From: Ulva prolifera
Lineage: Eukaryota > Chlorophyta > Ulvophyceae > Ulvales > Ulvaceae
Length of the DNA stretch: 64,000 bases
Reading direction: 5' to 3'
Assembly: GCA_023078555.1 (NCBI GenBank)
Contig: CM041199.1
Span: 10,961,943 to 11,025,942 of the forward strand
Part shown: piece after piece, positions 36,982-48,778 of the stretch
Numbering within the stretch: position 1 is the first letter of the stretch
Layout: the number at the start of each line of letters is the position of its first letter
The notes under the pieces: model-generated
What the model was told of the DNA's origin: nothing
What the model saw: only the letters and a program-made list of their open reading frames with translations
The model's database searches: none
Made by a program: the position numbers and the translations under genes

Positions 36982-38975
36982 ATGGACTTGGCTATAGACA
37001 AGCATACCCCCGCGCACCATAGGGAAGTTGCCAGAAACATCCTTTGATTCTGAAAGATCTAGGACGTCAAGTATGCATTGCACAGTTGTTGCTAACTCCC
37101 AGGAGTGGCGTGGAACAAAAGTGCACACTTTTCACCAACCATGTGAATGGACTTGGTTGTAGCCACGCAACCCCCCGCGCAGCAAAAGGTACGTTGCCAT
37201 CAACATTCCAAGATGTTGGGGGGTATGGGATGTCCATCATTCATTGCGTATTTTCTGCAGACACCATGGAGTGGTGTGATGCAAAAGTGTACACTTTCCA
37301 CCAACCCATGTGAATGGACTTGGTTGTAGCCACGCAACCCCCCGCGCATCAAAAGGTACATCGCCATCAACATTCCAAGACGTTGGGGGGTATGGGATGT
37401 CCATCATTCATTGCGTATTTTCTGCAGACACCATGGAGTGGTGTGGTGCAAAAGTGCACACTTTCCACCAACCCATGTGAATGGATTTGGTTGTAGCCAC
37501 GCAACCCCCCGCGCATCAAAAGGTACGTCGCCATGAACATTCCAAGATGTTAGGGGGTATGGGATGATTATCATTCATTGCATATTTGCTGCTGACTCCC
37601 AGGAGTGGCGTGGGGCAAAAGTGCACACTTTTCACCAACCATGTGAATGGACTTGGTTGTAGCCACGCAACCCCCCGCGCATCAAAAGGTACGTCGCCAT
37701 GAACATTCCAAGATGTTGGAGGGTATGGGATGATTATCATTCATTGCACATTTGCTGCTGACTCCCAGGAGTGGCGTGGGGCAAAAGTGCACACTTTTCA
37801 CCAACCTTGTGAATGGACTTGGCTATAGACAAGCATACCCCCGCGCACCATAGGGAAGTTGCCAGAAACATCCTTTGATTCTGAAAGATCTAGGACGTCA
37901 AGTATGCATTGCACAGTTGTTGCTAACTCCTAGGAGTGGCGTGGAACAAAAGTGCACACTTTTCACCAACCATGTGAATGGACTTGGTTGTAGCCACGCA
38001 ACCCCCCGCGCAGCAAAAGGTACGTTGCCATCAACATTCAAAAGATGTTGGGGGGTATGGGATGTCCATCATTCATTGCGTATTTTCTGCAGACACCATG
38101 GAGTGGTGTGATGCAAAAGTGTACACTTTCCACCAACCCATGTGAATGGACTTGGTTGTAGCCACGCAACCCCCCGCGCATCAAAAGGTACATCGCCATC
38201 AACATTCCAAGATGTTGGGGGGTATGGGATGTCCATCATTCATTGCGTATTTTCTGCAGACACCATGGAGTGGTGTGGTGCAAAAGTGCACACTTTCCAC
38301 CAACCCATGTGAATGGACTTGGTTGTAGCCACGCAACCCCCCGCGCATCAAAAGGTACGTCGCCATGAACATTCCAAGATGTTAGGGGGTATGGGATGAT
38401 TATCATTCATTGCATATTTGCTGCTGACTCCCAGGAGTGGCGTGGGGCAAAAGTGCACACTTTTCACCAACCATGTGAATGGACTTGGTTGTAGCCACGC
38501 AACCCCCCGCGCATCAAAAGGTACGTCGCCATGAACATTCCAAGATGTTGGAGGGTATGGGATGATTATCATTCATTGCACATTTGCTGCTGACTCCCAG
38601 GAGTGGCGTGGGGCAAAAGTGCACACTTTTCACCAACCTTGTGAATGGACTTGGCTATAGACAAGCATACCCCCGCGCACCATAGGGAAGTTGCCAGAAA
38701 CATCCTTTGATTCTGAAAGATCTAGGACGTCAAGTATGCATTGCACAGTTGTTGCTAACTCCCAAGAGTGGCGTGGAACAAAAGTGCACACTTTTCACCA
38801 ACCATGTGAATGGACTTGGTTGTAGCCACGCAACCCCCCGCGCAGCAAAAGGTACGTCGCCATGAACATTCCAAGATGTTGGGGGGTATGGGATGATTAT
38901 CATTCATTGCATATTTGCTGCTGACTCCCAGGAGTGGCGTGGGGCAAAAGTGCACACTTTTCACCAACCATGTGA
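36982..38975 (+). repeat. 12-mer higher-order repeat, copy 2 (1,994 bp)
   Basis: The order is 5b-5a-2, with A monomers at 36982, 37813 and 38645. The length is identical to the preceding copy. A private change is ATGGATTTGG near 37486. The 4a subunit that follows the dimer elsewhere in the array is missing at the join between the two copies. Confidence 0.9.
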
Positions 38976-39472
38976 ATGGACTTGGCTATAGACAAGCATA
39001 CCCCCGCGCACCATAGGGAAGTTGCCAGAAACATCCTTTGATTCTGAAAGATCTAGGACGTCAAGTATGCATTGCACAGTTGTTGCTAACTCCCAGGAGT
39101 GGCGTGGAACAAAAGTGCACACTTTTCACCAACCATGTGAATGGACTTGGTTGTAGCCACGCAACCCCCGCGCAGCAAAAGGTACGTTGCCATCAACATT
39201 CCAAGATGTTGGGGGGTATGGGATGTCCATCATTCATTGCGTATTTTCTGCAGACACCATGGAGTGGTGTGGTGCAAAAGTGTACACTTTCCACCAACCC
39301 ATGTGAATGGACTTGGTTGTAGCCACGCAACCCCCCGCGCATCAAAAGGTACATCGCCATCAACATTCCAAGATGTTGGGGGGTATGGGATGATTATCAT
39401 TCATTGCATATTTTCTGCTGACTCCCAGGAGTGGCGTGGGGCAAAAGTGCACACTTTTCACCAACCATGTGA
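38976..39472 (+). repeat. Irregular trimer with chimeric third monomer (497 bp)
   Basis: The order is A, a C whose C-tract has five instead of six Cs (near 39168), then a chimeric C/B monomer. It resembles subunit 4a with about one monomer lost by exchange inside the third monomer. Confidence 0.85.
39307..39472 (+). repeat. Chimeric monomer: C 5' half, B 3' half
   Basis: The 5' half has TACATCGCCATCAACATTCC as in C. The 3' half has GATTATCATTC and GCTGACTCCC as in B. The switch lies between about 39370 and 39392, in the shared GATGTTGGGGGGTATGGGAT tract. It fits unequal crossing-over between adjacent C and B monomers. Confidence 0.85.
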
Positions 39473-40468
39473 ATGGACTTGGCTATAGACAAGCATACCC
39501 CCGCGCACCATAGGGAAGTTGCCAGAAACATCCTTTGATTCTGAAAGATCTAGGACGTCAAGTATGCATTGCACAGTTGTTGCTAACTCCCAAGAGTGGC
39601 GTGGAACAAAAGTGCACACTTTTCACCAACCATGTGAATGGACTTGGTTGTAGCCACGCAACCCCCCGCGCAGCAAAAGGTACGTCGCCATGAACATTCC
39701 AAGATGTTGGGGGGTATGGGATGATTATCATTCATTGCATATTTGCTGCTGACTCCCAGGAGTGGCGTGGGGCAAAAGTGCACACTTTTCACCAACCATG
39801 TGAATGGACTTGGCTATAGACAAGCATACCCCCGCGCACCATAGGGAAGTTGCCAGAAACATCCTTTGATTCTGAAAGATCTAGGACGTCAAGTATGCAT
39901 TGCACAGTTGTTGCTAACTCCCAGGAGTGGCGTGGAACAAAAGTGCACACTTTTCACCAACCATGTGAATGGACTTGGTTGTAGCCACGCAACCCCCCGC
40001 GCAGCAAAAGGTACGTTGCCATCAACATTCCAAGATGTTGGGGGGTATGGGATGTCCATCATTCATTGCGTATTTTCTGCAGACACCATGGAGTGGTGTG
40101 GTGCAAAAGTGTACACTTTCCACCAACCCATGTGAATGGACTTGGTTGTAGCCACGCAACCCCCCGCGCATCAAAAGGTACATCGCCATCAACATTCCAA
40201 GATGTTGGGGGGTATGGGATGTCCATCATTCATTGCGTATTTTCTGCAGACACCATGGAGTGGTGTAATGCAGAAGTGCACACTTTCCACCAACCCATGT
40301 GAATGGACTTGGTTGTAGCCACGCAACCCCCCGCGCATGAAAAGGTACGTCGCCATGAACATTCCAAGATGTTGGGGGGTATGGGATGATTATCATTCAT
40401 TGCATATTTGCTGCTGACTCCCAGGAGTGGCGTGGGGCAAAAGTGCACACTTTTCACCAACCATGTGA
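39473..40468 (+). repeat. Subunits 2 and 4a (996 bp)
   Basis: A dimer (A at 39473) is followed by a 4a subunit (A at 39804), as at 1091-2086, 5246-6241 and 9402-10397. A private change is GCAGAAGTG near 40271. Confidence 0.88.
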
Positions 40469-40799
40469 ATGGACTTGGCTATAGACAAGCATACCCCCGC
40501 GCACCATAGGGAAGTTGCCAGAAACATCCTTTGATTCTGAAAGATCTAGGACGTCAAGTATGCATTGCACAGTTGTTGCTGACTCCCAGGAGTGGCGTGG
40601 GGCAAAAGTGCACACTTTTCACCAACCATGTGAATGGACTTGGTTGTAGCCACGCAACCCCCCGCGCATCAAAAGGTACGTCGCCATGAACATTCCAAGA
40701 TGTTGGAGGGTATGGGATGATTATCATTCATTGCACATTTGCTGCTGACTCCCAGGAGTGGCGTGGGGCAAAAGTGCACACTTTTCACCAACCTTGTGA
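40469..40799 (+). repeat. A/B chimeric monomer plus B: HOR junction
   Basis: The monomer starting at 40469 is A up to AGTTGTTGCT (about 40580) and B from GACTCCC and GTGGGGC onward. It is followed by GCATCAAAAGG instead of the post-A mark GCAGCAAAAGG. The next monomer is the TTGGAGGG B that ends subunit 5a. To the left the array runs in 25-mer and 33-mer style; to the right it runs as a 28-mer. I read this as the scar of an unequal exchange between an A and a B monomer. Confidence 0.88.
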
Positions 40800-43787
40800 A
40801 TGGACTTGGCTATAGACAAGCATACCCCCGCGCACCATAGAGAAGTTGCCAGAAACATCCTTTGATTCTGAAAGATCTAGGACGTCAAGTATGCATTGCA
40901 CAGTTGTTGCTAACTCCTAGGAGTGGCGTGGAACAAAAGTGCACACTTTTCACCAACCATGTGAATGGACTTGGTTGTAGCCACGCAACCCCCCGCGAAG
41001 CAAAAGGTACGTCGCCATGAACATTCAAAGATGTTGGGGGGTATGGGATGTCCATCATCCATTGCGTATTTTCTGCAGACACCATGGAGTGGTGTGGTGC
41101 AAAAGTGTACACTTTCCACCAACCCATGTGAATGGACTTGGTTGTAGCCACGCAACCCCCTGCGCATCAAAAGGTACGTCCCCATGAACATTCCAAGATG
41201 TTGGGGGTATGGGATGTCCATCATCCATTGCGTATTTTCTGCAGACACCATGGAGTGGTGTGGTGCAATAGTGCACACTTTCCACCAACCCATGTGAATG
41301 GACTTGGTTGTAGCCACGCAACCCCCCGCGCATCAAAAGGTACGTCGCCATGAACATTCCAAGATGTTGGAGGGTATGGGATGATTATCATTCATTGCAT
41401 ATTTGCTGCTGACTCCCAGGAGTGGCGTGGGGCAAAAGTGCACACTTTTCACCAACCTTGTGAATGGACTTGGCTATAGACAAGCATACCCCCGCGCACC
41501 ATAGGGAAGTTGCCAGAAACATCCTTTGATTCTGAAAGATCTAGGACGTCAAGTATGCATTGCACAGTTGTTGCTAACTCCCAAGAGTGGCGTGGAACAA
41601 AAGTGCACACTTTTCACCAACCATGTGAATGGACTTGGTTGTAGCCACGCAACCCCCCGCGCAGCAAAAGGTACGTCGCCATCAACATTCCAAGATGTTG
41701 GAGGGTATGGGATGTCCATCATTCATTGCGTATTTTCTGCAGACACCATGGAGTGGTGTAATGCAAAAGTGCACACTTTCCACCAACCCATGTGAATGGA
41801 CTTGGTTGTAGCCACGCAACCCCCCGCGCATGAAAAGGTGCGTCGCCATGAACATTCCAAGATGTTGGGGGGTATGGGATGATTATCATTCATTGCATAT
41901 TTTCTGCTGACTCCCAGGAGTGGCGTGGGGCAAAAGTGCACACTTTTCACCAACCTTGTGAATGGACTTGGCTATAGACAAGCATACCCCCGCGCACCAT
42001 AGAGAAGTTGCCAGAAACATCCTTTGATTCTGAAAGATCTAGGACGTCAAGTATGCATTGCACAGTTGTTGCTAACTCCCAGGAGTGGCGTGGAACAAAA
42101 GTGCACACTTTTCACCAACCATGTGAATGGACTTGGTTGTAGCCACGCAACCCCCCGCGCAGCAAAAGGTACGTTGCCATCAACATTCAAAGATGTTGGG
42201 GGGTATGAGATGTCCATCATTCATTGCGTATTTTCTGCAGACACCATGGAGTGGTGTAATGCAAAAGTGCACACTTTCCACCAACCCATGTGAATGGACT
42301 TGGTTGTAGCCACGCAACCCCCCGCGCATCAAAAGGTACGTCGCCATGAACATTCCAAGATGTTAGGGGGTATGGGATGATTATCATTCATTGCATATTT
42401 GCTGCTGACTCCCAGGAGTGGCGTGGGGCAAAAGTGCACACTTTTCACCAACCATGTGAATGGACTTGGTTGTAGCCACGCAACCCCCCGCGCATCAAAA
42501 GGTACGTCGCCATGAACATTCCAAGATGTTGGAGGGTATGGGATGATTATCATTCATTGCACATTTGCTGCTGACTCCCAGGAGTGGCGTGGGGCAAAAG
42601 TGCACACTTTTCACCAACCTTGTGAATGGACTTGGCTATAGACAAGCATACCCCCGCGCACCATAGGGAAGTTGCCAGAAACATCCTTTGATTCTGAAAG
42701 ATCTAGGACGTCAAGTATGCATTGCACAGTTGTTGCTAACTCCTAGGAGTGGCGTGGAACAAAAGTGCACACTTTTCACCAACCATGTGAATGGACTTGG
42801 TTGTAGCCACGCAACCCCCCGCGAAGCAAAAGGTACGTCGCCATGAACATTCAAAGATGTTGGGGGGTATGGGATGTCCATCATCCATTGCGTATTTTCT
42901 GCAGACACCATGGAGTGGTGTGGTGCAAAAGTGTACACTTTCCACCAACCCATGTGAATGGACTTGGTTGTAGCCACGCAACCCCCTGCGCATCAAAAGG
43001 TACGTCCCCATGAACATTCCAAGATGTTGGGGGTATGGGATGTCCATCATCCATTGCGTATTTTCTGCAGACACCATGGAGTGGTGTGGTGCAAAAGTGC
43101 ACACTTTCCACCAACCCATGTGAATGGACTTGGTTGTAGCCACGCAACCCCCCGCGCATCAAAAGGTACGTCGCCATGAACATTCCAAGATGTTGGAGGG
43201 TATGGGATGATTATCATTCATTGCATATTTGCTGCTGACTCCCAGGAGTGGCGTGGGGCAAAAGTGCACACTTTTCACCAACCTTGTGAATGGACTTGGC
43301 TATAGACAAGCATACCCCCGCGCACCATAGGGAAGTTGCCAGAAACATCCTTTGATTCTGAAAGATCTAGGACGTCAAGTATGCATTGCACAGTTGTTGC
43401 TAACTCCCAAGAGTGGCGTGGAACAAAAGTGCACACTTTTCACCAACCATGTGAATGGACTTGGTTGTAGCCACGCAACCCCCCGCGCAGCAAAAGGTAC
43501 GTCGCCATCAACATTCCAAGATGTTGGAGGGTATGGGATGTCCATCATTCATTGCGTATTTTCTGCAGACACCATGGAGTGGTGTAATGCAAAAGTGCAC
43601 ACATTCCACCAACCCATGTGAATGGACTTGGTTGTAGCCACGCAACCCCCCGCGCATGAAAAGGTGCGTCGCCATGAACATTCCAAGATGTTGGGGGGTA
43701 TGGGATGATTATCATTCATTGCATATTTGCTGCTGACTCCCAGGAGTGGCGTGGGGCAAAAGTGCACACTTTTCACCAACCTTGTGA
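40800..43787 (+). repeat. Partial 28-mer copy 4 (2,988 bp)
   Basis: The order is 4c-3-4d-4c-3, with A monomers at 40800, 41464, 41962, 42626 and 43290. This matches 18 consecutive monomers of the 28-mer (23194-26181) in order and length, including CCATAGAGAAG in the A monomers at 40800 and 41962. Private changes are GCAATAGTG near 41269, GCATATTTTC near 41898 and ACACATTCC near 43602. It lies about 6.5 kb from the end of the third copy. Confidence 0.9.
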
Positions 43788-44119
43788 ATGGACTTGGCTA
43801 TAGACAAGCATACCCCCGCGCACCATAGGGAAGTTGCCAGAAACATCCTTTGATTCTGAAAGATCTAGGACGTCAAGTATGCATTGCACAGTTGTTGCTA
43901 ACTCCCAGGAGTGGCGTGGAACAAAAGTGCACACTTTTCACCAACCATGTGAATGGACTTGGTTGTAGCCACGCAACCCCCCGCGCAGCAAAAGGTACGT
44001 TGCCATCAACATTCAAAGATGTTGGGGGGTATGAGATGTCCATCATTCATTGCGTATTTTCTGCAGACACCATGGAGTGGTGTAATGCAAAAGTGCACAC
44101 TTTCCACCAACCCATGTGA

Positions 44120-44285
44120 ACGGACTTGGTTGCAGCCACGCAACCCCCCGCACATCAAAGGTACGACTACATGAACATTCCAAGATGTTGGGGGGTATGG
44201 GATGTCCATCATTCATTGCGTATTTTCTGCAGACACCATGGAGTGGTGTAATGCAAAAGTGCACACTTTCCACCAACCCATGTGA
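44120..44285 (+). repeat. Type D monomer (representative, 166 bp)
   Basis: D is a C-like monomer with ACGGACTTGGTTGCAG at its start, CCGCACATCAAAGG (one A fewer) and either GTACGACTAC or GTACGATGAC. Most copies end with the GTGTAATGC form. There are 23 copies, starting at 44120, 44286, 44452, 44785, 46285, 46451, 48115, 49443, 51271, 51437, 51603, 55260, 55426, 55759, 55925, 57257, 57423, 57589, 57755, 57921, 59751, 59917 and 60083. None lies left of 44 kb. Confidence 0.95.
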
Positions 44286-44950
44286 ACGGACTTGGTTGCA
44301 GCCACGCAACCCCCCGCACATCAAAGGTACGACTACATGAACATTCCAAGATGTTGGGGGGCATGGGATGTCCATCATTCATTGCGTATTTTCTGCAAAC
44401 ACCATGGAGTGGTGTAATGCAAAAGTGCACACTTTCCACCAACCCATGTGAACGGACTTGGTTGCAGCCACGCAACCCCCCGCACATCAAAGGTACGATG
44501 ACATGAACATTCCAAGATGTTGGGGGGTATGGGATGTCCATCATTCATTGCGTATTTTCTGCATACACCATGGAGTGGTGTGGTGCAAAAGTGCACACTT
44601 TCCACCAACCCATGTGAATGGACTTGGTTGTAGCCACGCAACCCCCCGCGCATCAAAAGGTACGTCGACATGAACATTCAAAGATGTTGGGGGGTATGGG
44701 ATGTCCATCATTCATTGCGTATTTTCTGCAGACACCATGGAGTGGTGTAATGCAAAAGTGCACACTTTCCACCAACCCATGTGAACGGACTTGGTTGCAG
44801 CCACGCAACCCCCCGCACATCAAAGGTACGATGACATGAACATTCCAAGATGTTGGGGGGTATGGGATGTCCATCATTCATTGCGTATTTTCTGCAGACA
44901 CCATGGAGTGGTGTAATGCAAAAGTGCACACTTTCCACCAACCCATGTGA

Positions 44951-45618
44951 ATGGACTTGGTTGTAGCCACGCAACCCCCCGCGCATCAAAAGGTACGTCG
45001 CCATGAACATTCAAAGATGTTGGGGGGTATGAGATGTCCATCATTCATTGCGTATTTTCTGCAGACACCATGGAGTGGTGTGGTGCAAAAATGCACACTT
45101 TTCACCAACCCATGTGAATGGACTTGGTTGTAGCCACGCAACCCCCCGCGCAGCAAAAGGTACGTTGCCATCAACATTCCAAGATGTTGGGGGGTATGGG
45201 ATTTCCATCATTCATTGCGTATTTTCTGCAGACACCATGGCGTGGTGTGGTGCAAAAGTGCACACTTTCCACCAACCCATGTGAATGGACTTGGTTGTAG
45301 CCACGCAACCCCCCGCGCATCAAAAGGTACGTCGCCATGAACATTCAAAGATGTTGGGGGGTATGAGATGTCCATCATTCATTGCGTATTTTCTGCAGAC
45401 ACCATGGAGTGGTGTGGTGCAAAAATGCACACTTTTCACCAACCCATGTGAATGGACTTGGTTGTAGCCACGCAACCCCCCGCGCAGCAAAAGGTACGTT
45501 GCCATCAACATTCCAAGATGTTGGGGGGTATGGGATTTCCATCATTCATTGCGTATTTTCTGCAGACACCATGGCGTGGTGTGGTGCAAAAGTGCACACT
45601 TTCCACCAACCCATGTGA
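44951..45618 (+). repeat. Tandem duplication of a C-C dimer (2 x 334 bp)
   Basis: Bases 44951-45284 and 45285-45618 read the same. Each has a C with ATTCAAAG, GAGATG and AAAAATGCACAC, followed by a C with GCAGCAAAAGG, GGGATTTCC and ATGGCGTGG. The GGGATTTCC variant was seen only here. This points to a local two-monomer duplication younger than its surroundings. Confidence 0.9.
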
Positions 45619-45785
45619 ATGGACTTGGTTGTAGCCACGCAACCCCCCGCGCATCAAAAGGTACATCGCCATCAACATTCCAAGATGTTGGGGGGTATGG
45701 GATGTCCATCATTCATTGCGTATTTTCTGCAGACACCATGGAGTGGTGTGGTGCAAAAGTGCACATTTTCCACCAACCCATGTGA

Positions 45786-45950
45786 ATGGACTTGGTTGTA
45801 CCCACGCACCCCCTGCGCATCAAAAGGTACGTCGCCATCAACATTCCAAGATGTTGGGGGTATGGGATGTCCATCATTCATTGCGTATTTTCTGCAGACA
45901 CCATGGAGTGGTGTGGTGCAAAAGTGCACACTTTTCACCAACCCATGTGA
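45786..45950 (+). repeat. Type E monomer (representative, 165 bp)
   Basis: E is a C-like monomer with GTACCCACGCACCCCCTGCG in place of the usual GTAGCCACGC and six-C tract, and five instead of six Gs before TATGGG. Eight copies start at 45786, 47783, 49111, 50608, 52767, 56758, 59252 and 61415. Each is preceded by a C monomer ending with GTGCACATTTTCC and followed by one with TACGTCCCCATG. E is therefore the centre of a fixed three-monomer cassette. Confidence 0.93.
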
Positions 45951-48280
45951 ATGGACTTGGTTGTAGCCACGCAACCCCCCGCGCATCAAAAGGTACGTCC
46001 CCATGAACATTCAAAGATGTTGGGGGGTATGGGATGTCCATCGTCCATTGCGTATTTTCTGCAGACACCATGGAGTGGTGTGGTGCAAAAGTGCACACTT
46101 TCCACCAACCCATGTGAATGGACTTGGTTGTAGCCACGCAACCCCCCGCGCATCAAAAGGTACGTCGACATGAACATTCAAAGATGTTGGGGGGTATGGG
46201 ATGTCCATCATTCATTGCGTATTTTCTGCAGACACCATGGAGTGGTGTAATGCAAAAGTGCACACTTTCCACCAACCCATGTGAACGGACTTGGTTGCAG
46301 CCACGCAACCCCCCGCACATCAAAGGTACGATGACATGAACATTCCAAGATGTTGGGGGGTATGGGATGTCCATCATTCATTGCGTATTTTCTGCAGACA
46401 CCATGGAGTGGTGTAATGCAAAAGTGCACACTTTCCACCAACCCATGTGAACGGACTTGGTTGCAGCCACGCAACCCCCCGCACATCAAAGGTACGACTA
46501 CATGAACATTCCAAGATGTTGGGGGGCATGGGATGTCCATCATTCATTGCGTATTTTCTGCAGACACCATGGAGTGGTGTGGTGCAAAAGTGCACACTTT
46601 CCACCAACCCATGTGAATGGACTTGGTTGTAGCCACGCAACCCCCCGCGCATCAAAAGGTACGTCGACATGAACATTCAAAGATGTTGGGGGGTATGGGA
46701 TGTCCATCATTCATTGCGTATTTTCTGCAGACACCATGGCGTGGTGTGGTGCAAAAGTGCACACTTTCCACCAACCCATGTGAATGGACTTGGTTGTAGC
46801 CACGCAACCCCCCGCGCATCAAAAGGTACGTCGCCATGAACATTCAAAGATGTTGGGGGGTATGAGATGTCCATCATTCATTGCGTATTTTCTGCAGACA
46901 CCATGGAGTGGTGTGGTGCAAAAATGCACACTTTCCACCAACCCATGTGAATGGACTTGGTTGTAGCCACGCAACCCCCCGCGCAGCAAAAGGTACGTTG
47001 CCATCAACATTCCAAGATATTGGGGGGTATGGGATGTCCATCATTCATTGCGTATTTTCTGCAGACACCATGGCGTGGTGTGGTGCAAAAGTGCACACTT
47101 TCCACCAACCCATGTGAATGGACTTGGTTGTAGCCACGCAACCCCCCGCGCATCAAAAGGTACGTCGCCATGAACATTCCAAGATGTTGGGGGGTATGGG
47201 ATGATTATCATTCATTGCATATTTGCTGCTGACTCCCAGGAGTGGCGTGGGGCAAAAGTGCACACTTTTCACCAACCATGTGAATGGACTTGGTTGTAGC
47301 CACGCAACCCCCCGCGCATCAAAAGGTACGTCGCCATGAACATTCCAAGATGTTGGGGGGTATGGGATGATTATCATTCATTGCATATTTGCTGCTGACT
47401 CCCAGGAGTGGCGTGGGGCAAAAGTGCACACTTTTCACCAACCATGTGAATGGACTTGGTTGTAGCCACGCAACCCCCCGCGCATCAAAAGGTACGTCGC
47501 CATGAACATTCCAAGATGTTGGAGGGTATGGGATGATTATCATTCATTGCATATTTGCTGCTGACTCCCAGGAGTGGCGTGGGGCAAAAGTGCACACTTT
47601 TCACCAACCATGTGAATGGACTTGGTTGTAGCCACGCAACCCCCCGCGCATCAAAAGGTACGTCGCCATGAACATTCAAAGATGTTGGGGGGTATGAGAT
47701 GTCCATCATTCATTGCGTATTTTCTGCAGACACCATGGAGTGGTGTGGTGCAAAAGTGCACATTTTCCACCAACCCATGTGAATGGACTTGGTTGTACCC
47801 ACGCACCCCCTGCGCATCAAAAGGTACGTCGCCATCAACATTCCAAGATGTTGGGGGTATGGGATGTCCATCATTCATTGCGTATTTTCTGCAGACACCA
47901 TGGAGTGGTGTGGTGCAAAAGTGCACACTTTCCACCAACCCATGTGAATGGACTTGGTTGTAGCCACGCAACCCCCCGCGCATCAAAAGGTACGTCCCCA
48001 TGAACATTCAAAGATGTTGGGGGGTATGGGATGTCCATCGTCCATTGCGTATTTTCTGCAGACACCATGGAGTGGTGTAATGCAAAAGTGCACACTTTCC
48101 ACCAACCCATGTGAACGGACTTGGTTGCAGCCACGCAACCCCCCGCACATCAAAGGTACGACTACATGAACATTCCAAGATGTTGGGGGGCATGGGATGT
48201 CCATCATTCATTGCGTATTTTCTGCAGACACCATGGAGTGGTGTGGTGCAAAAGTGCACACTTTCCACCAACCCATGTGA

Positions 48281-48446
48281 ATGGACTTGGTTGTAGCCAC
48301 GCAACCCCCCGCGCATCAAAAGGTACGTCGACATGAACATTCAAAGATGTTGGGGGGTATGGGATGATTATCATTCATTGCATATTTGCTGCTGACTCCC
48401 AGGAGTGGCGTGGGGCAAAAGTGCACACTTTTCACCAACCATGTGA
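48281..48446 (+). repeat. Chimeric monomer: C 5' half, B 3' half
   Basis: The 5' half has TACGTCGACATG and ATTCAAAG, as in domain II C monomers. The 3' half has GATTATCATTC and GCTGACTCCC, as in B. The switch lies in the shared GGGGGGTATGGGATG tract. Confidence 0.85.
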
Positions 48447-48612
48447 ATGGACTTGGTTGTAGCCACGCAACCCCCCGCGCATCAAAAGGTACGTCGCCAT
48501 GAACATTCCAAGATGTTGGAGGGTATGGGATGATTATCATTCATTGCATATTTGCTGCTGACTCCCAGGAGTGGCGTGGGGCAAAAGTGCACACTTTTCA
48601 CCAACCATGTGA

Positions 48613-48778
48613 ATGGACTTGGTTGTAGCCACGCAACCCCCCGCGCAGCAAAAGGTACGTCGCCATCAACATTCCAAGATGTTGGGGGGTATGGGATGTC
48701 CATCATTCATTGCGTATTTTCTGCAGACACCATGGAGTGGTGTGGTGCAAAAGTGCACACTTTTCACCAACCATGTGA
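48613..48778 (+). repeat. Chimeric monomer: C body, B 3' end, before A
   Basis: The body is C (GCAGCAAAAGG, PstI and NcoI sites, GTGGTGC), but the end is CTTTTCACCAACCATGTGA as in B, giving 166 bp. It is followed by the A at 48779. The switch lies in the shared AAAAGTGCACACTTT dyad. Confidence 0.85.

Larger units (their letters stand above)
43788..48778 (+). repeat. 30-monomer A-poor block opening domain II (4,991 bp)
   Basis: One A at 43788 is followed by 29 monomers without another A. In order these are C, three D, C, D, five C, E, two C, two D, three C, three B (47118-47615), C, E, C, D and three mixed or B monomers. It begins like subunit 4d (A, then C with ATTCAAAG and GAGATG), but D replaces B at 44120. 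That change marks the border between the two domains. Confidence 0.88.
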
